Origin: Candidatus Omnitrophota bacterium | GTDB lineage: Bacteria > Omnitrophota > Gorgyraeia > Gygaellales > Profunditerraquicolaceae | Direction: 5' to 3' | NCBI GenBank assembly: GCA_028710685.1 | Contig: JAQTTQ010000007.1 | Span: 1-42,071 of the forward strand | DNA length: 42,071 bases | Shown: positions 1-8,907 of the stretch, piece after piece | Layout of the letters: each line of letters begins with the position of its first letter | Position numbering within the stretch: position 1 is the first letter of the stretch | The notes under the pieces: generated by a model | Told to the model about the DNA's origin: nothing | Seen by the model: only the letters and a program-made list of their open reading frames with translations | Databases searched by the model: none | Made by a program: the position numbers and the translations under genes

Positions 1-240
1 GCTTGACTCCAGAATAAGCGCCATACTTTCATTGGGGCAAAGCCTGTAATCTATATCACAGGCGTTCAAAATAAGCGCCCGGGTCTTGGGGGAAAGGTCG
101 TCATGAAAATAGCTCTTTAGACGTTTTTTTAAAGACTTTGCCTTACCGATATAAATAACCTTGCCGGATGCATCTTTCATTAAATATACCCCGGAAGAAT
201 CAGAAGCAGTGGCTGCTTTTTCTTTTAAGATATTATTCAT
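1..240 (-). CDS. uvrC: UvrC-like GIY-YIG nuclease, N-terminal fragment (runs off left edge)
   Basis: Minus-strand reading from 240 gives MNNILKEKAATASDSSGVYLMKDASGKVIYIGKAKSLKKRLKSYFHDDLSPKTRALIL..., matching the UvrC N-terminal GIY-YIG pattern; overlaps the murJ stop by ATGA. Confidence 0.75.
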   Translation of the reverse strand, partial: MNNILKEKAATASDSSGVYLMKDASGKVIYIGKAKSLKKRLKSYFHDDLSPKTRALILNACDIDYRLCPNESMALILESS

Positions 241-1781
241 TTTCTCTTCACTAAGCCCCAGACCTGCCGTAACTCCTTAACTCTAAAAATAAAACAAAAA
301 AAGACGTAAGAAAATAAAGCTGCTATTAAAATAAATATCAGGCTTAAGAATTTATTCGTAATAATACCGCAAGAAAAATAGCATACCGCACCCATACCTA
401 GGCTTGAGGCAAGAATCCTCAGGAAAGAAAGCTTAATCTCTCCGACCCCAAAATCACCGGCCTTCCTCAGGGCCAGCAGAAACAAAACACAGAAGGTAAT
501 TACTCCGGATATTGACGTAGCCAGGGCAATACCGGCTATCTTAAGCGGAAACATCAATATAATATTTAATACTATATTTAAAGCCAAACCTAAAGCCGAA
601 ACCTTGGCCGGGGTGAGGGTATCTTTCATACTAAAGAAATACGACTGCAGCACCTTATTGGCGCCGTAAGCGCTTAAACCTATCCCGTAAAAAAAGAGGG
701 CTTCCGAGGTAAGCCTGGCAGAATAAGCATCAAATTTACCGCCGAAGAAAAGGTAATTCACCAATGGCCCGGCGAGGACCATCAGAAAAACCCCTGCCGG
801 CAACATAACAAAGAATACCGCGCGCAGCCCAAAAGAAAGAGTTTGTTTCAGTGCGCTAGAATCCTCTGCTATTGCCTGCCGGGAGAGGGTAGGAAGTATT
901 GCCTGGGAGATGGCATTACTGAAAATTCCCAACGGGAATTGGATCAAACGATAAGAAAAATACAAAACCGCAACCCCGCCCTCCCCCACTATCCAAAACA
1001 AGGAACCGAAGATAGAATCGACAAAATTATTAACCTGATAAATACAGGAACTTAAAATTCTAGGCAGCATGAGCCTGCGGATAGCCCTTGCCCCAGGATG
1101 ATTCAAGGTCTTGGGTAATTTGAACCTAAATCCCTTCTTGTAAAGCACGGGGATTTGTACAACTAACTGTAAAGCCCCTCCGATTAAAACCCCTAAAGCC
1201 AAACCCTTAACCCCCTCCCCGAAAATAAGAGCAAAAATAATTATGGAAATGTTTAGCAGGCAGGGCGCAAACGCAGGAACAGCAAAATGCCTCAAGGAAT
1301 TTAGCAATGCCGTGGCATATGCTGCCAGGCTAATTAATAAAATATAGGGAAAGATAATCCGGTTAAGCTTAACCGTTAAAGCGAACTTCTCCGCAGTGGC
1401 CAAGAAGCCCGGGGCGATAAGGCGCACGATAAAAGGAGAGAAGATTATGCCTAATACGGTTATAGACATCAGGATTACTAATAGGATGTTGAGCATAACA
1501 TTGGCTAACTCCCAAAATTCATCCTTTGAATGCTTAATCTTGTATTCGCTGAATATAGGGACAAACGCGGCATTAGTAGCCCCTTCGCCTACAAAATCAC
1601 GGAAAAGATTAGGGATCTTAAAAGCTATAACAAATACCTGCGCATAAAGATAAACCCCGAAAAGCCTTGCGATGATCACGTCGCGGACAAAACCCAGGAG
1701 GCGGGAAACAAAAGTACCCAAACCGATAATACCGGCTGATTTTGCTACTGCAAGGTTGGATTGGTCCTTATCTATTGACAT
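237..1781 (-). CDS. murJ: Lipid II flippase MurJ
   Basis: 514 aa polytopic protein, N-term AGIIGLGTFVSRLLGFVRDVIIARLFG and GEGATNAAFVPIFSEY typical of MurJ/MviN. Confidence 0.95.
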   Translation of the reverse strand: MSIDKDQSNLAVAKSAGIIGLGTFVSRLLGFVRDVIIARLFGVYLYAQVFVIAFKIPNLFRDFVGEGATNAAFVPIFSEYKIKHSKDEFWELANVMLNILLVILMSITVLGIIFSPFIVRLIAPGFLATAEKFALTVKLNRIIFPYILLISLAAYATALLNSLRHFAVPAFAPCLLNISIIIFALIFGEGVKGLALGVLIGGALQLVVQIPVLYKKGFRFKLPKTLNHPGARAIRRLMLPRILSSCIYQVNNFVDSIFGSLFWIVGEGGVAVLYFSYRLIQFPLGIFSNAISQAILPTLSRQAIAEDSSALKQTLSFGLRAVFFVMLPAGVFLMVLAGPLVNYLFFGGKFDAYSARLTSEALFFYGIGLSAYGANKVLQSYFFSMKDTLTPAKVSALGLALNIVLNIILMFPLKIAGIALATSISGVITFCVLFLLALRKAGDFGVGEIKLSFLRILASSLGMGAVCYFSCGIITNKFLSLIFILIAALFSYVFFCFIFRVKELRQVWGLVKRK

Positions 1782-1803
1782 ATCTGCCTTATTATGTTAA
1801 TAT
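1775..1803 (+). promoter_or_regulatory. sigma70-like promoter for rpsT
   Basis: TTGACA (1775-1780), 17-bp spacer, TAATAT (1798-1803), followed by AGGAGA before the ATG at 1836. Confidence 0.6.
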
Positions 1804-1835
1804 TACTAAAATTTATAAAAATAGGAGATTTAAAT

Positions 1836-2099
1836 ATGCCAAGACGCAAAACCTCGATCAAGAAAACACGTTCCGATAGCAAAAAACACCTGCAAAATGT
1901 AAAGATTAAGCAAACCCTTAAGAAAACTATCAAAAAATTCCAGGGCTTAGTTACCGCAAAAAACCTGGACGAAGCAAAAAAGATGCTGGCCAGTGTTTTT
2001 TCTCAATTGGATAAGGCAGCAAAAAAAAGAACCATTCACCCGGCTACGGCAGACAGAAGAAAATCCCGCCTGATGAAACATTTAAGCAAGGGCGCATAA
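1836..2099 (+). CDS. rpsT: 30S ribosomal protein S20
   Basis: MPRRKTSIKKTRSDSKKHLQNVKIKQTLKKTIKKF...AAKKRTIHPATADRRKSRLMKHL; RBS-preceded ATG at 1836 rather than the ORF-track start at 1794. Confidence 0.93.
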   Translation: MPRRKTSIKKTRSDSKKHLQNVKIKQTLKKTIKKFQGLVTAKNLDEAKKMLASVFSQLDKAAKKRTIHPATADRRKSRLMKHLSKGA

Positions 2100-2720
2100 A
2101 TTAACCACTAATTTTTCAAGGGCAAAAACGGGCTTTAATCGGCCCGTTTTTATTTCTATATCGCAATTTAAAAGCAGCCTCAGCCTTATTTGCAGGCCGC
2201 GCGGATTAACCATATTATTCTCCAAAGAATACCTTAGTCCACCGAGTATCCTTTCCGCAGGCTCCCCTTCCCTTATAAGCTGATTTAATATCAATAAGGC
2301 CTTTCCTGCCTGCCTGTTTTCTATTTGGCGGCTTAAGTTGAAAGCGCTAGGAATAGCTTCTTCTTTAAAGCGTATTACCTTCGCATGTTTGCTTACGCTT
2401 CTTAAAAATGCGGCCTTTTGCCTCTCCTGTCCTATATCTAATATCAAAATAGTATTCTTATCCTGCCTGGCTGCCCATATAGCAATGAAATCATCTATTG
2501 CCTTTTGAAGCCCCTGAGCATCTCTTATCAATACTATCCTCTTATGAGAATTAAGCGGGATGCTTAAAAGCTTTTCCTGCAGCTCTTTAAGGGTGAGTTT
2601 CTCAGCATATAATACATCTAGGTTGAAATCTTCTAGTTTACGCGGGAGGGACTCTTCTTTGATACGTTTTAACGCTGCATCTTTGGCGGGAAGATCTTGG
2701 CCGATAAACAAATAGAGCAT
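2082..2720 (-). CDS. holA: DNA polymerase III delta subunit (compact HolA)
   Basis: N-term YLFIGQDLPAKDAALKRIKEE; C-term AFNLSRQIENRQAGKALLILNQLIREGEPAERILGGLRYSL...IKTGRLKPVFALEKLVVNL typical of HolA. Confidence 0.8.
   Translation of the reverse strand: MLYLFIGQDLPAKDAALKRIKEESLPRKLEDFNLDVLYAEKLTLKELQEKLLSIPLNSHKRIVLIRDAQGLQKAIDDFIAIWAARQDKNTILILDIGQERQKAAFLRSVSKHAKVIRFKEEAIPSAFNLSRQIENRQAGKALLILNQLIREGEPAERILGGLRYSLENNMVNPRGLQIRLRLLLNCDIEIKTGRLKPVFALEKLVVNLCALA
2124..2151 (+). terminator. Rho-independent terminator of rpsT
   Basis: AAAAACGGGC-TTTAATCG-GCCCGTTTTT, perfect 10-bp stem with a U-tract, 24 nt after the rpsT stop. Confidence 0.8.
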
Positions 2721-2726
2721 TTTTAC

Positions 2727-3284
2727 TTACCAATCTTCGACTGTCCGCTCAACAACCCTGCGGGCTAGATCGTTAAGCGCATCAACAACCGCATTACTCT
2801 CTGATTGTGCCTGCGGGCCGGTAACAAAGTAAATTGAATCGCCGATAAAACCATTCTCCTGCCAGAGTATCTTATCTGTCTTGCTATCCCAAAGGCTTAT
2901 ATTGACTACCAGGTTAATACGATATTCGCTTACATCATCATTATCTAGGTAACGCAAGGGATCTTTACGGAATTCAACCACCTCTCCCTTTAAAATTAAG
3001 TCTGCCAGTTCTTTAGCGGCCGGTTTTAAATTACCATCAAATAAATACCTGTTATTCACATACCTGGTAATCTCCGTCTCAATCATCGGGCGGTAAATCC
3101 TGTATTTTCTGGCGGCATTAGCCTCGCTGGTGATGTCGATTCGGTTTATAAATGGGGTTACATAAATGGTTTTAAAATCATCCGCAATCATAGAGCGCGT
3201 AGTATAGCCGCAACCGGAAAGCATTACCGAGGATAGACAACAGAGAGCAAAAACAAAAAAGTAATGACAGCTTAATTTCTTCAT
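2727..3284 (-). CDS. lptE: LPS-assembly lipoprotein LptE-like
   Basis: Lipobox LSGCGYTTRS and YVTPFINRIDITSEANAARKYR...ETEITRYVNNRYLFDGNL pattern of LptE-type lipoproteins. Confidence 0.75.
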   Translation of the reverse strand: MKKLSCHYFFVFALCCLSSVMLSGCGYTTRSMIADDFKTIYVTPFINRIDITSEANAARKYRIYRPMIETEITRYVNNRYLFDGNLKPAAKELADLILKGEVVEFRKDPLRYLDNDDVSEYRINLVVNISLWDSKTDKILWQENGFIGDSIYFVTGPQAQSESNAVVDALNDLARRVVERTVEDW

Positions 3285-4222
3285 TTTCTATTCTCCAATT
3301 CCTGCAGCTTTGCTAAAGACTTTGCCGCCCAGATACTCTTAGGATAATTATCTACCACGTAATTATAATATATGTTTGCCGCCTTATAGGATTTCTGCTT
3401 TTCGTAGAATCTTGCGGTATTAAAACTGGACTCGGCCTCTTTCTCATTCAGCTTGGCTATATTAGCTTCGGCCTCTAGCGAAAGGACTGCATCCGGATGA
3501 TCCCTGACAAATTCCTCGAATTTCTGCTTGGCCTCTCCGGCTGCGCCCTGGTCATAATCTGGGCTGCGCGATAATGCTGCGCGACAGGAAGCAATCTGGA
3601 ACCTAGATGGCTCGCTCCACTCGCTGTCGGGGTAATTTGAGATCACTTTATTAAAAGCCTCTTCTGCTTCATAATAACGCTGCAGGCTCTTCAAAACCAA
3701 ACCAAGCCTATACTGCGCCTTGGGGGCTAAAGGCCCATAAGTAGAATTTTCTACTACCTTAGTGTATATTTCAACCGCCGGATTTTCAACCGGCAGAGTA
3801 ATACCCAGGGCCTTGCGCTTATAACCAGACATAAACTTATCGGCAATGTTATATTCTCTCTCAATGGCCTCTTTTATCCTCTCAGAAAAAGGATATTTAT
3901 CAATTAACCTCTGGTAAGCCTGGTATGCTTCGTAAAAATTCTCCCGCGCCTCCTCAATCAGGCCTAAATAATACTGAGACTCTGAGGCCTCAAAAGACTT
4001 AGGGTATTCTTTAAGCAGCTTCCTGAATTCGCGCCGGGCTTCCTCAAACTTACCTTCACCATAGAAACTCAGGGCGTAATCAAACTGCGCCTTAGGGCTC
4101 TCCTTAGCGACATTCTTCGGGTTAACCCATTTCCCGGTCTTAGGGGTCCAGATCCAGAAAGGATAAGCAGGGTTGGCTGAAATGGAAAAAATAATGAGGA
4201 AAATTAATATTATCCGCCGCAT
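3281..4222 (-). CDS. BamD/YbgF-like TPR outer-membrane assembly protein
   Basis: Signal peptide plus repeated TPR motifs (AQFDYALSFYGEGKFEEARREFRKLLKEYPKSFEASESQYYLGL...). Confidence 0.75.
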   Translation of the reverse strand: MRRIILIFLIIFSISANPAYPFWIWTPKTGKWVNPKNVAKESPKAQFDYALSFYGEGKFEEARREFRKLLKEYPKSFEASESQYYLGLIEEARENFYEAYQAYQRLIDKYPFSERIKEAIEREYNIADKFMSGYKRKALGITLPVENPAVEIYTKVVENSTYGPLAPKAQYRLGLVLKSLQRYYEAEEAFNKVISNYPDSEWSEPSRFQIASCRAALSRSPDYDQGAAGEAKQKFEEFVRDHPDAVLSLEAEANIAKLNEKEAESSFNTARFYEKQKSYKAANIYYNYVVDNYPKSIWAAKSLAKLQELENRK

Positions 4223-4351
4223 AATGCTATAACTTTAACATACTACTACGCTTTTGTCAAACAAGAAATAGCAAAATAGGGGACGGTTCTCATAAACGCT
4301 AACCCTTTAACACCAATAGTTTAGAGAAACAGCATATTATATAATAACTTC

Positions 4352-5734
4352 TTAAAGATAACGATAGGCAAAAGGCAGGTCGCTAAAGAATCTACCAAGC
4401 CACAAGAGAAGAAATACTATTAGCTCGTTAAAACCTGCAAAGGCTCCCAGCAAAACAGGGGGAAAAACGCTTGCAATAGCCAGGCTTAATCCCGAAATAA
4501 TAAGCAAGGAAGCCAGCGGGATAATAAAAAGGTTAGCTAAAATGGCAACCGGAGAAATAATCTTAAAATAGTAAGCTATTAATCCGGCTGTACCAAGCCA
4601 GGCAGAAAAAGAGATCAGTAGGCTATTCGCAATAACCTTTAAAAACCCTATCCGTAACCTTTCTACCTGGAATAACGCCTTTAGGCAAGGGTATAAATAG
4701 GCTATCGCCGCGACGCTAGCAAATGAAAGCTGGAAACTAATCGAAAAAAGGTCCCGGGGATTGATAGCTAGTATAAATAACGCAGCCAAAGATAGAGAAC
4801 TTTTAAGTGATGTTTCTCTCTGTAGAAAACAACCTATAGTCAAAAATACTCCCATAACGGTCGCACGCATAACCGGAGTTGAGGCACCGGTAATAAAACA
4901 ATAAAGAATTAAAAAAAATATCACCCCAAAATACCGTATCCTCCTGGGAATACGCAATATCTTAAGCAATACCCCTGATATAAACGCAATAACCCCTACA
5001 TGAAAACCGCTTACCACCATTATATGCACCGTAGCAGATTTAACCATATAATCATATACAGCTGCAGGGATGCTTTTTTTATCGCCTAAAATCATGGCCC
5101 TGTTAATACTTGCGGCTAAAGGGGAAAGGTGCCGCAGGAATACAGACTCTGCATTATCTTTCAGGAAAAAGGCCGACTTTTTAAATAGGCTCCCCTTGTT
5201 TGTATTTAAACGAGTTACTGAAGAACTTTTTTTTACCTGCATTAAAAGCGGTATTTTACCCGTAAAAAAACGATAAGGCCTGTAGGCAGAGCCGAACAAT
5301 ATTAACTCCTCTCCATATGAGAAATTATTTATCCCTTTAACAGCTACCCGGATATTCCCGCAGGATTTATATCTCTTTCCTTCAAGCCCCAATTCCTCGA
5401 CCCTGAAAATAAACGAAGAACCGGCATCCTTAAAGACAGGTTTACTGTTAATAAAACCTTTGATAATATAAGGGCCATTATTCCGGTAGCGGATATAACG
5501 GCCTATATCTGTTTTAGGGGTTGTATATGAATTTTTAAGGCAAAGCGCCCCTAAGGTAAATATTAATGCGCAAAGCGTGACTTCAAAACTTAAGCCCTTA
5601 TTTATAAGGAGCATGCAAGATAGAGCAAGGATAAGAGCGATGATATAGAAAGCCTGGAAAGAAACCTTAAATAAATATACGCATATTATCCCCATGCAGA
5701 AAAAGACAACAAAACAACCCAAAACATTCTTCAT
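4352..5734 (-). CDS. comEC: ComEC/Rec2 DNA-uptake channel, short form
   Basis: DUF4131-like N-terminus plus Competence domain (VHIMVVSGFHVGVIAFISGVLL, GASTPVMRATVMGVFLTIG); no C-terminal metallo-beta-lactamase domain. Confidence 0.85.
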   Translation of the reverse strand: MKNVLGCFVVFFCMGIICVYLFKVSFQAFYIIALILALSCMLLINKGLSFEVTLCALIFTLGALCLKNSYTTPKTDIGRYIRYRNNGPYIIKGFINSKPVFKDAGSSFIFRVEELGLEGKRYKSCGNIRVAVKGINNFSYGEELILFGSAYRPYRFFTGKIPLLMQVKKSSSVTRLNTNKGSLFKKSAFFLKDNAESVFLRHLSPLAASINRAMILGDKKSIPAAVYDYMVKSATVHIMVVSGFHVGVIAFISGVLLKILRIPRRIRYFGVIFFLILYCFITGASTPVMRATVMGVFLTIGCFLQRETSLKSSLSLAALFILAINPRDLFSISFQLSFASVAAIAYLYPCLKALFQVERLRIGFLKVIANSLLISFSAWLGTAGLIAYYFKIISPVAILANLFIIPLASLLIISGLSLAIASVFPPVLLGAFAGFNELIVFLLLWLGRFFSDLPFAYRYL

Positions 5735-6064
5735 CTACTGCACCATGATATAATCTTTAATTTTATCGAATTTAGCTTCAGTAATGCCTTTTATACCCTT
5801 AAGCTCCTCCAGGCTCCTAAAACCTTTATTAAGTTCCCTGGAATCAATAATGCGCTGAGATAACCTATCACCGATTCCTGATACGCTCATTAAAAGTTTC
5901 TTATCCGCAGTATTTATATTTATCTTACCCAAACTTTGGTTAAGACGGCCTAGGCTCTTTCCTGCGGTAAAATGCTTGCATGCAAAATTTATCCCCAACC
6001 CTAAAAGATAAATTAAAAGAATGAATACAACCGCCCTTCGTTCATCATTAGTAAGATTAAGCAT
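5735..6064 (-). CDS. comEA: ComEA-like helix-hairpin-helix DNA-binding protein
   Basis: INTADKKLLMSVSGIGDRLSQRIIDSRELNKGFRSLEELKGIKGI HhH motif after an N-terminal TM helix. Confidence 0.88.
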   Translation of the reverse strand: MLNLTNDERRAVVFILLIYLLGLGINFACKHFTAGKSLGRLNQSLGKININTADKKLLMSVSGIGDRLSQRIIDSRELNKGFRSLEELKGIKGITEAKFDKIKDYIMVQ

Positions 6065-6139
6065 TAATTCACCTCCCTAATCCTAATAGACGCAAAAAAC
6101 CCTGAAATCTAACGCTTTTTTTATGGTATACTTTAAGGT

Positions 6140-6508
6140 ATGGGCAAGAGGATCTTGATTATAGATGATGACTATAACGGAGCAAAACAAACCAAAGAGG
6201 CCTTGAAAAAAGAGGGCTTTGAGGTAAGTTACGCCTATAGCGCAGAAGAGGGATTCGATAAAATGAAGGAGTCCAAGCCCAATCTCATACTTCTTGATTT
6301 GGTCCTTGCTGATGAAAGCGGATTCAAGGTAGCCCAGCAGATAAAGGAGATCCCTGCCTATGCAGATATCCCGATTATTGCCATATCGCTAAAAAAAGAG
6401 GCTATAGATAAACATATAGCCTCGAAAATCGGTATTATTGACTACCTGGAGAAGCCCCTGGATATGGATAAGCTTCTCTTCAGGATAAAAGATATCCTCA
6501 ATATTTAA
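6140..6508 (+). CDS. Single-domain response regulator
   Basis: MGKRILIIDDDYNGAKQTKEAL...PNLILLDLVLADESG...AISLKKE...YLEKPLD receiver domain. Confidence 0.92.
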   Translation: MGKRILIIDDDYNGAKQTKEALKKEGFEVSYAYSAEEGFDKMKESKPNLILLDLVLADESGFKVAQQIKEIPAYADIPIIAISLKKEAIDKHIASKIGIIDYLEKPLDMDKLLFRIKDILNI

Positions 6509-8905
6509 TTATACTACGATATTTACAAGCTTATCCGGTACAATAATGATCTTCTTCAAAGAGTTGCCTTGTAGCCAAGGCTTTAATTTCTCTTCGCCTA
6601 AAATCAACTCCTTTATTTTTTCCTCACTCATCCCCGCAGGTACCTCAATTTTAGAGCGCACCTTTCCGTTAACCTGAAGCACAATCTCTACGGTATCCTC
6701 AATAAGCATACCCGGATCATACTTTGGCCAAGAAGCCTTGAAAATGCTCTCCTGATTGCCCATAAGGCGGTAAAGCTCCTCTGAGAAATGTGGAATTATC
6801 GGGCTAAGCATAATAACTAATTTAGAGAAGACCTCTTTATCTGCGCCAAACTGGTAAATAGCGTTGGTAAATTCCATAAGGCTGGCTATAGCGGTATTGA
6901 ATTTAAACCCATTAAAATCATCACCCACCTTTTTTATAGTTTTATGCATAAGGCGCACCAACCGATCGTCTGCCTTCTCCTTAAGATTCTCCTGTATGCG
7001 CCATACCCGGTTTAGAAACCTATAAGCCCCTTCCAGCCCGCGGTCATCCCACTCTAATTCTGTTTCAGGGGGAGCGGCAAAAAGAATAAAAAGGCGCAAA
7101 GAATCTGCGCCGTATCTCTTAATCATAGAATCGGGATCAACGATATTGCCTCTGGACTTAGACATTACCTCGCCGTCTTTTAAAACCATCCCCTGGGTTA
7201 AAAGACGGTTAAAGGGCTCGGAGAAATCTATTAATTTTAAATCTTTAAAAAATTTAGTAAAAAAACGCGAGTAGAGCAGATGCAATATCGCATGCTCAAT
7301 TCCGCCGATATACTGATCAACGGGCATCCAGTAAGATACCTCTTTCCTGTCAAAGGGCGCCTCTTTGAATTGAGGAGAACAAAATCTTAAAAAATACCAG
7401 GAAGAATCAAAAAAAGTTGCCATAGTATCCGTCTCTCTCCTGGCCTTCATCCCGCACTTAGGGCACTTAGCCTCTACAAATTTCTTTACCTTTGCCAACG
7501 GGCTTCCCCCTTCTCCGGTAAAAGGCGCATCCTTAGGAAGCTCAACAGGCAAATCTTGATACGGCACAGGGACAGCGCCGCATTTATCGCAATATATAAC
7601 CGGAATGGGACTTCCCCAATAACGCTGGCGCGAAATCAGCCAATCACGTAAACGCCAGTTAGTCTTAATGCGGCCAAACCCCTCTGCCTCCATCCACTTT
7701 GATATACTATCTTTTGCCTCTAGATTTGAAGTGCCGTTAAATTTACCGGAATTAACCTGTAAACCATCACCCTCAAAAGCTTCTTCCATAGTTGCCTCAT
7801 CCAGGCTGCGATCAAAAGGCTTAATAACTACACGCATAGGCAAGCCGTGTTCTTTAGCAAAAATAAAGTCGCGCTGATCATGGGTAGGAACAGCCATGAT
7901 TGCCCCGGTTCCATATTCCATCAGGACATAATCCGCAATCCAGATAGGGATTACCTCATTATTTACCGGATTGAGAGCATAGCTTCCGGTAAAAATACCC
8001 TCTTTCTTTACATCCGAAGAGGCACGGACAATTTTACTCTTTTTGGAAACTTTATCGATAAAATCCAGGGCTTCTTTTTCATGTGGTTTCCCGCGGATAA
8101 AATCTTTTGCCGCCGGATGTTCGCAAGCCAAAACGATATAAGTTGCCCCGAATATAGTATCCGGGCGCGTTGTAAAAACTGGTATAACCGTATCAGAATC
8201 CTTAAGTTTAAAATAAATCTCCACTCCCTGGCTCTTGCCTATCCAGTTCTCCTGCATGCTTAAAACCCGCCCTGGCCAGTTCTTCAGTAATTTTAAATCT
8301 TCCAGGAGCCTCTCTTTATATTCCGTAATCTTTAAATACCACTGCTCTAAGTCTTTTTGCTCTACCTTGGCATGGCACCTCCAGCAACCTCCATCAATTA
8401 CCTCTTCATTAGCCAAAGTTGTTGAGCATTCCGGGCACCAGTTTACGGCCGATGCCTTTCTATAGGCTAACCCGCGCTCAAGCATCTTTAAGAATATCCA
8501 CTGGTTCCACTTATAATAGCTGCTGTCACAGGTAGAAAGTTCCCTGCCCCAGTCATAAGAAAAACCCATTTTCTTTAATTCTACTTCCATATCCTTGATG
8601 CACTTATGGGTCCAGGTATCCGGCTTAGTCTTATTTTTAATCGCCGCATTCTCCGCAGGCTGACCAAAAGCATCAAAACCCATCGGATGTAAAACATCAT
8701 ATCCCTGCAGCATCTTAAGGCGCGCGGCCACATCTCCGATGGTATAATTACGCACATGGCCCATATGTATTTTCCCTGAAGGATACGGGAACATCTCCAA
8801 AAGATAGTATTTTTTATTATTTGAATACGGAGAGGCCTTTAAAAGCCTCTTTTTATCCCAATATCCCTGCCACTTCTCTTCAATTTTCTTAAAGTCGTAG
8901 AACAT
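6509..8905 (-). CDS. leuS: Leucyl-tRNA synthetase
   Basis: EMFPYPSGKIHMGHVRNYTIGDV, VMSKSRGN (KMSKS-type) and LeuRS editing-domain segments. Confidence 0.98.
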   Translation of the reverse strand: MFYDFKKIEEKWQGYWDKKRLLKASPYSNNKKYYLLEMFPYPSGKIHMGHVRNYTIGDVAARLKMLQGYDVLHPMGFDAFGQPAENAAIKNKTKPDTWTHKCIKDMEVELKKMGFSYDWGRELSTCDSSYYKWNQWIFLKMLERGLAYRKASAVNWCPECSTTLANEEVIDGGCWRCHAKVEQKDLEQWYLKITEYKERLLEDLKLLKNWPGRVLSMQENWIGKSQGVEIYFKLKDSDTVIPVFTTRPDTIFGATYIVLACEHPAAKDFIRGKPHEKEALDFIDKVSKKSKIVRASSDVKKEGIFTGSYALNPVNNEVIPIWIADYVLMEYGTGAIMAVPTHDQRDFIFAKEHGLPMRVVIKPFDRSLDEATMEEAFEGDGLQVNSGKFNGTSNLEAKDSISKWMEAEGFGRIKTNWRLRDWLISRQRYWGSPIPVIYCDKCGAVPVPYQDLPVELPKDAPFTGEGGSPLAKVKKFVEAKCPKCGMKARRETDTMATFFDSSWYFLRFCSPQFKEAPFDRKEVSYWMPVDQYIGGIEHAILHLLYSRFFTKFFKDLKLIDFSEPFNRLLTQGMVLKDGEVMSKSRGNIVDPDSMIKRYGADSLRLFILFAAPPETELEWDDRGLEGAYRFLNRVWRIQENLKEKADDRLVRLMHKTIKKVGDDFNGFKFNTAIASLMEFTNAIYQFGADKEVFSKLVIMLSPIIPHFSEELYRLMGNQESIFKASWPKYDPGMLIEDTVEIVLQVNGKVRSKIEVPAGMSEEKIKELILGEEKLKPWLQGNSLKKIIIVPDKLVNIVV

Positions 8906-8907
8906 AA

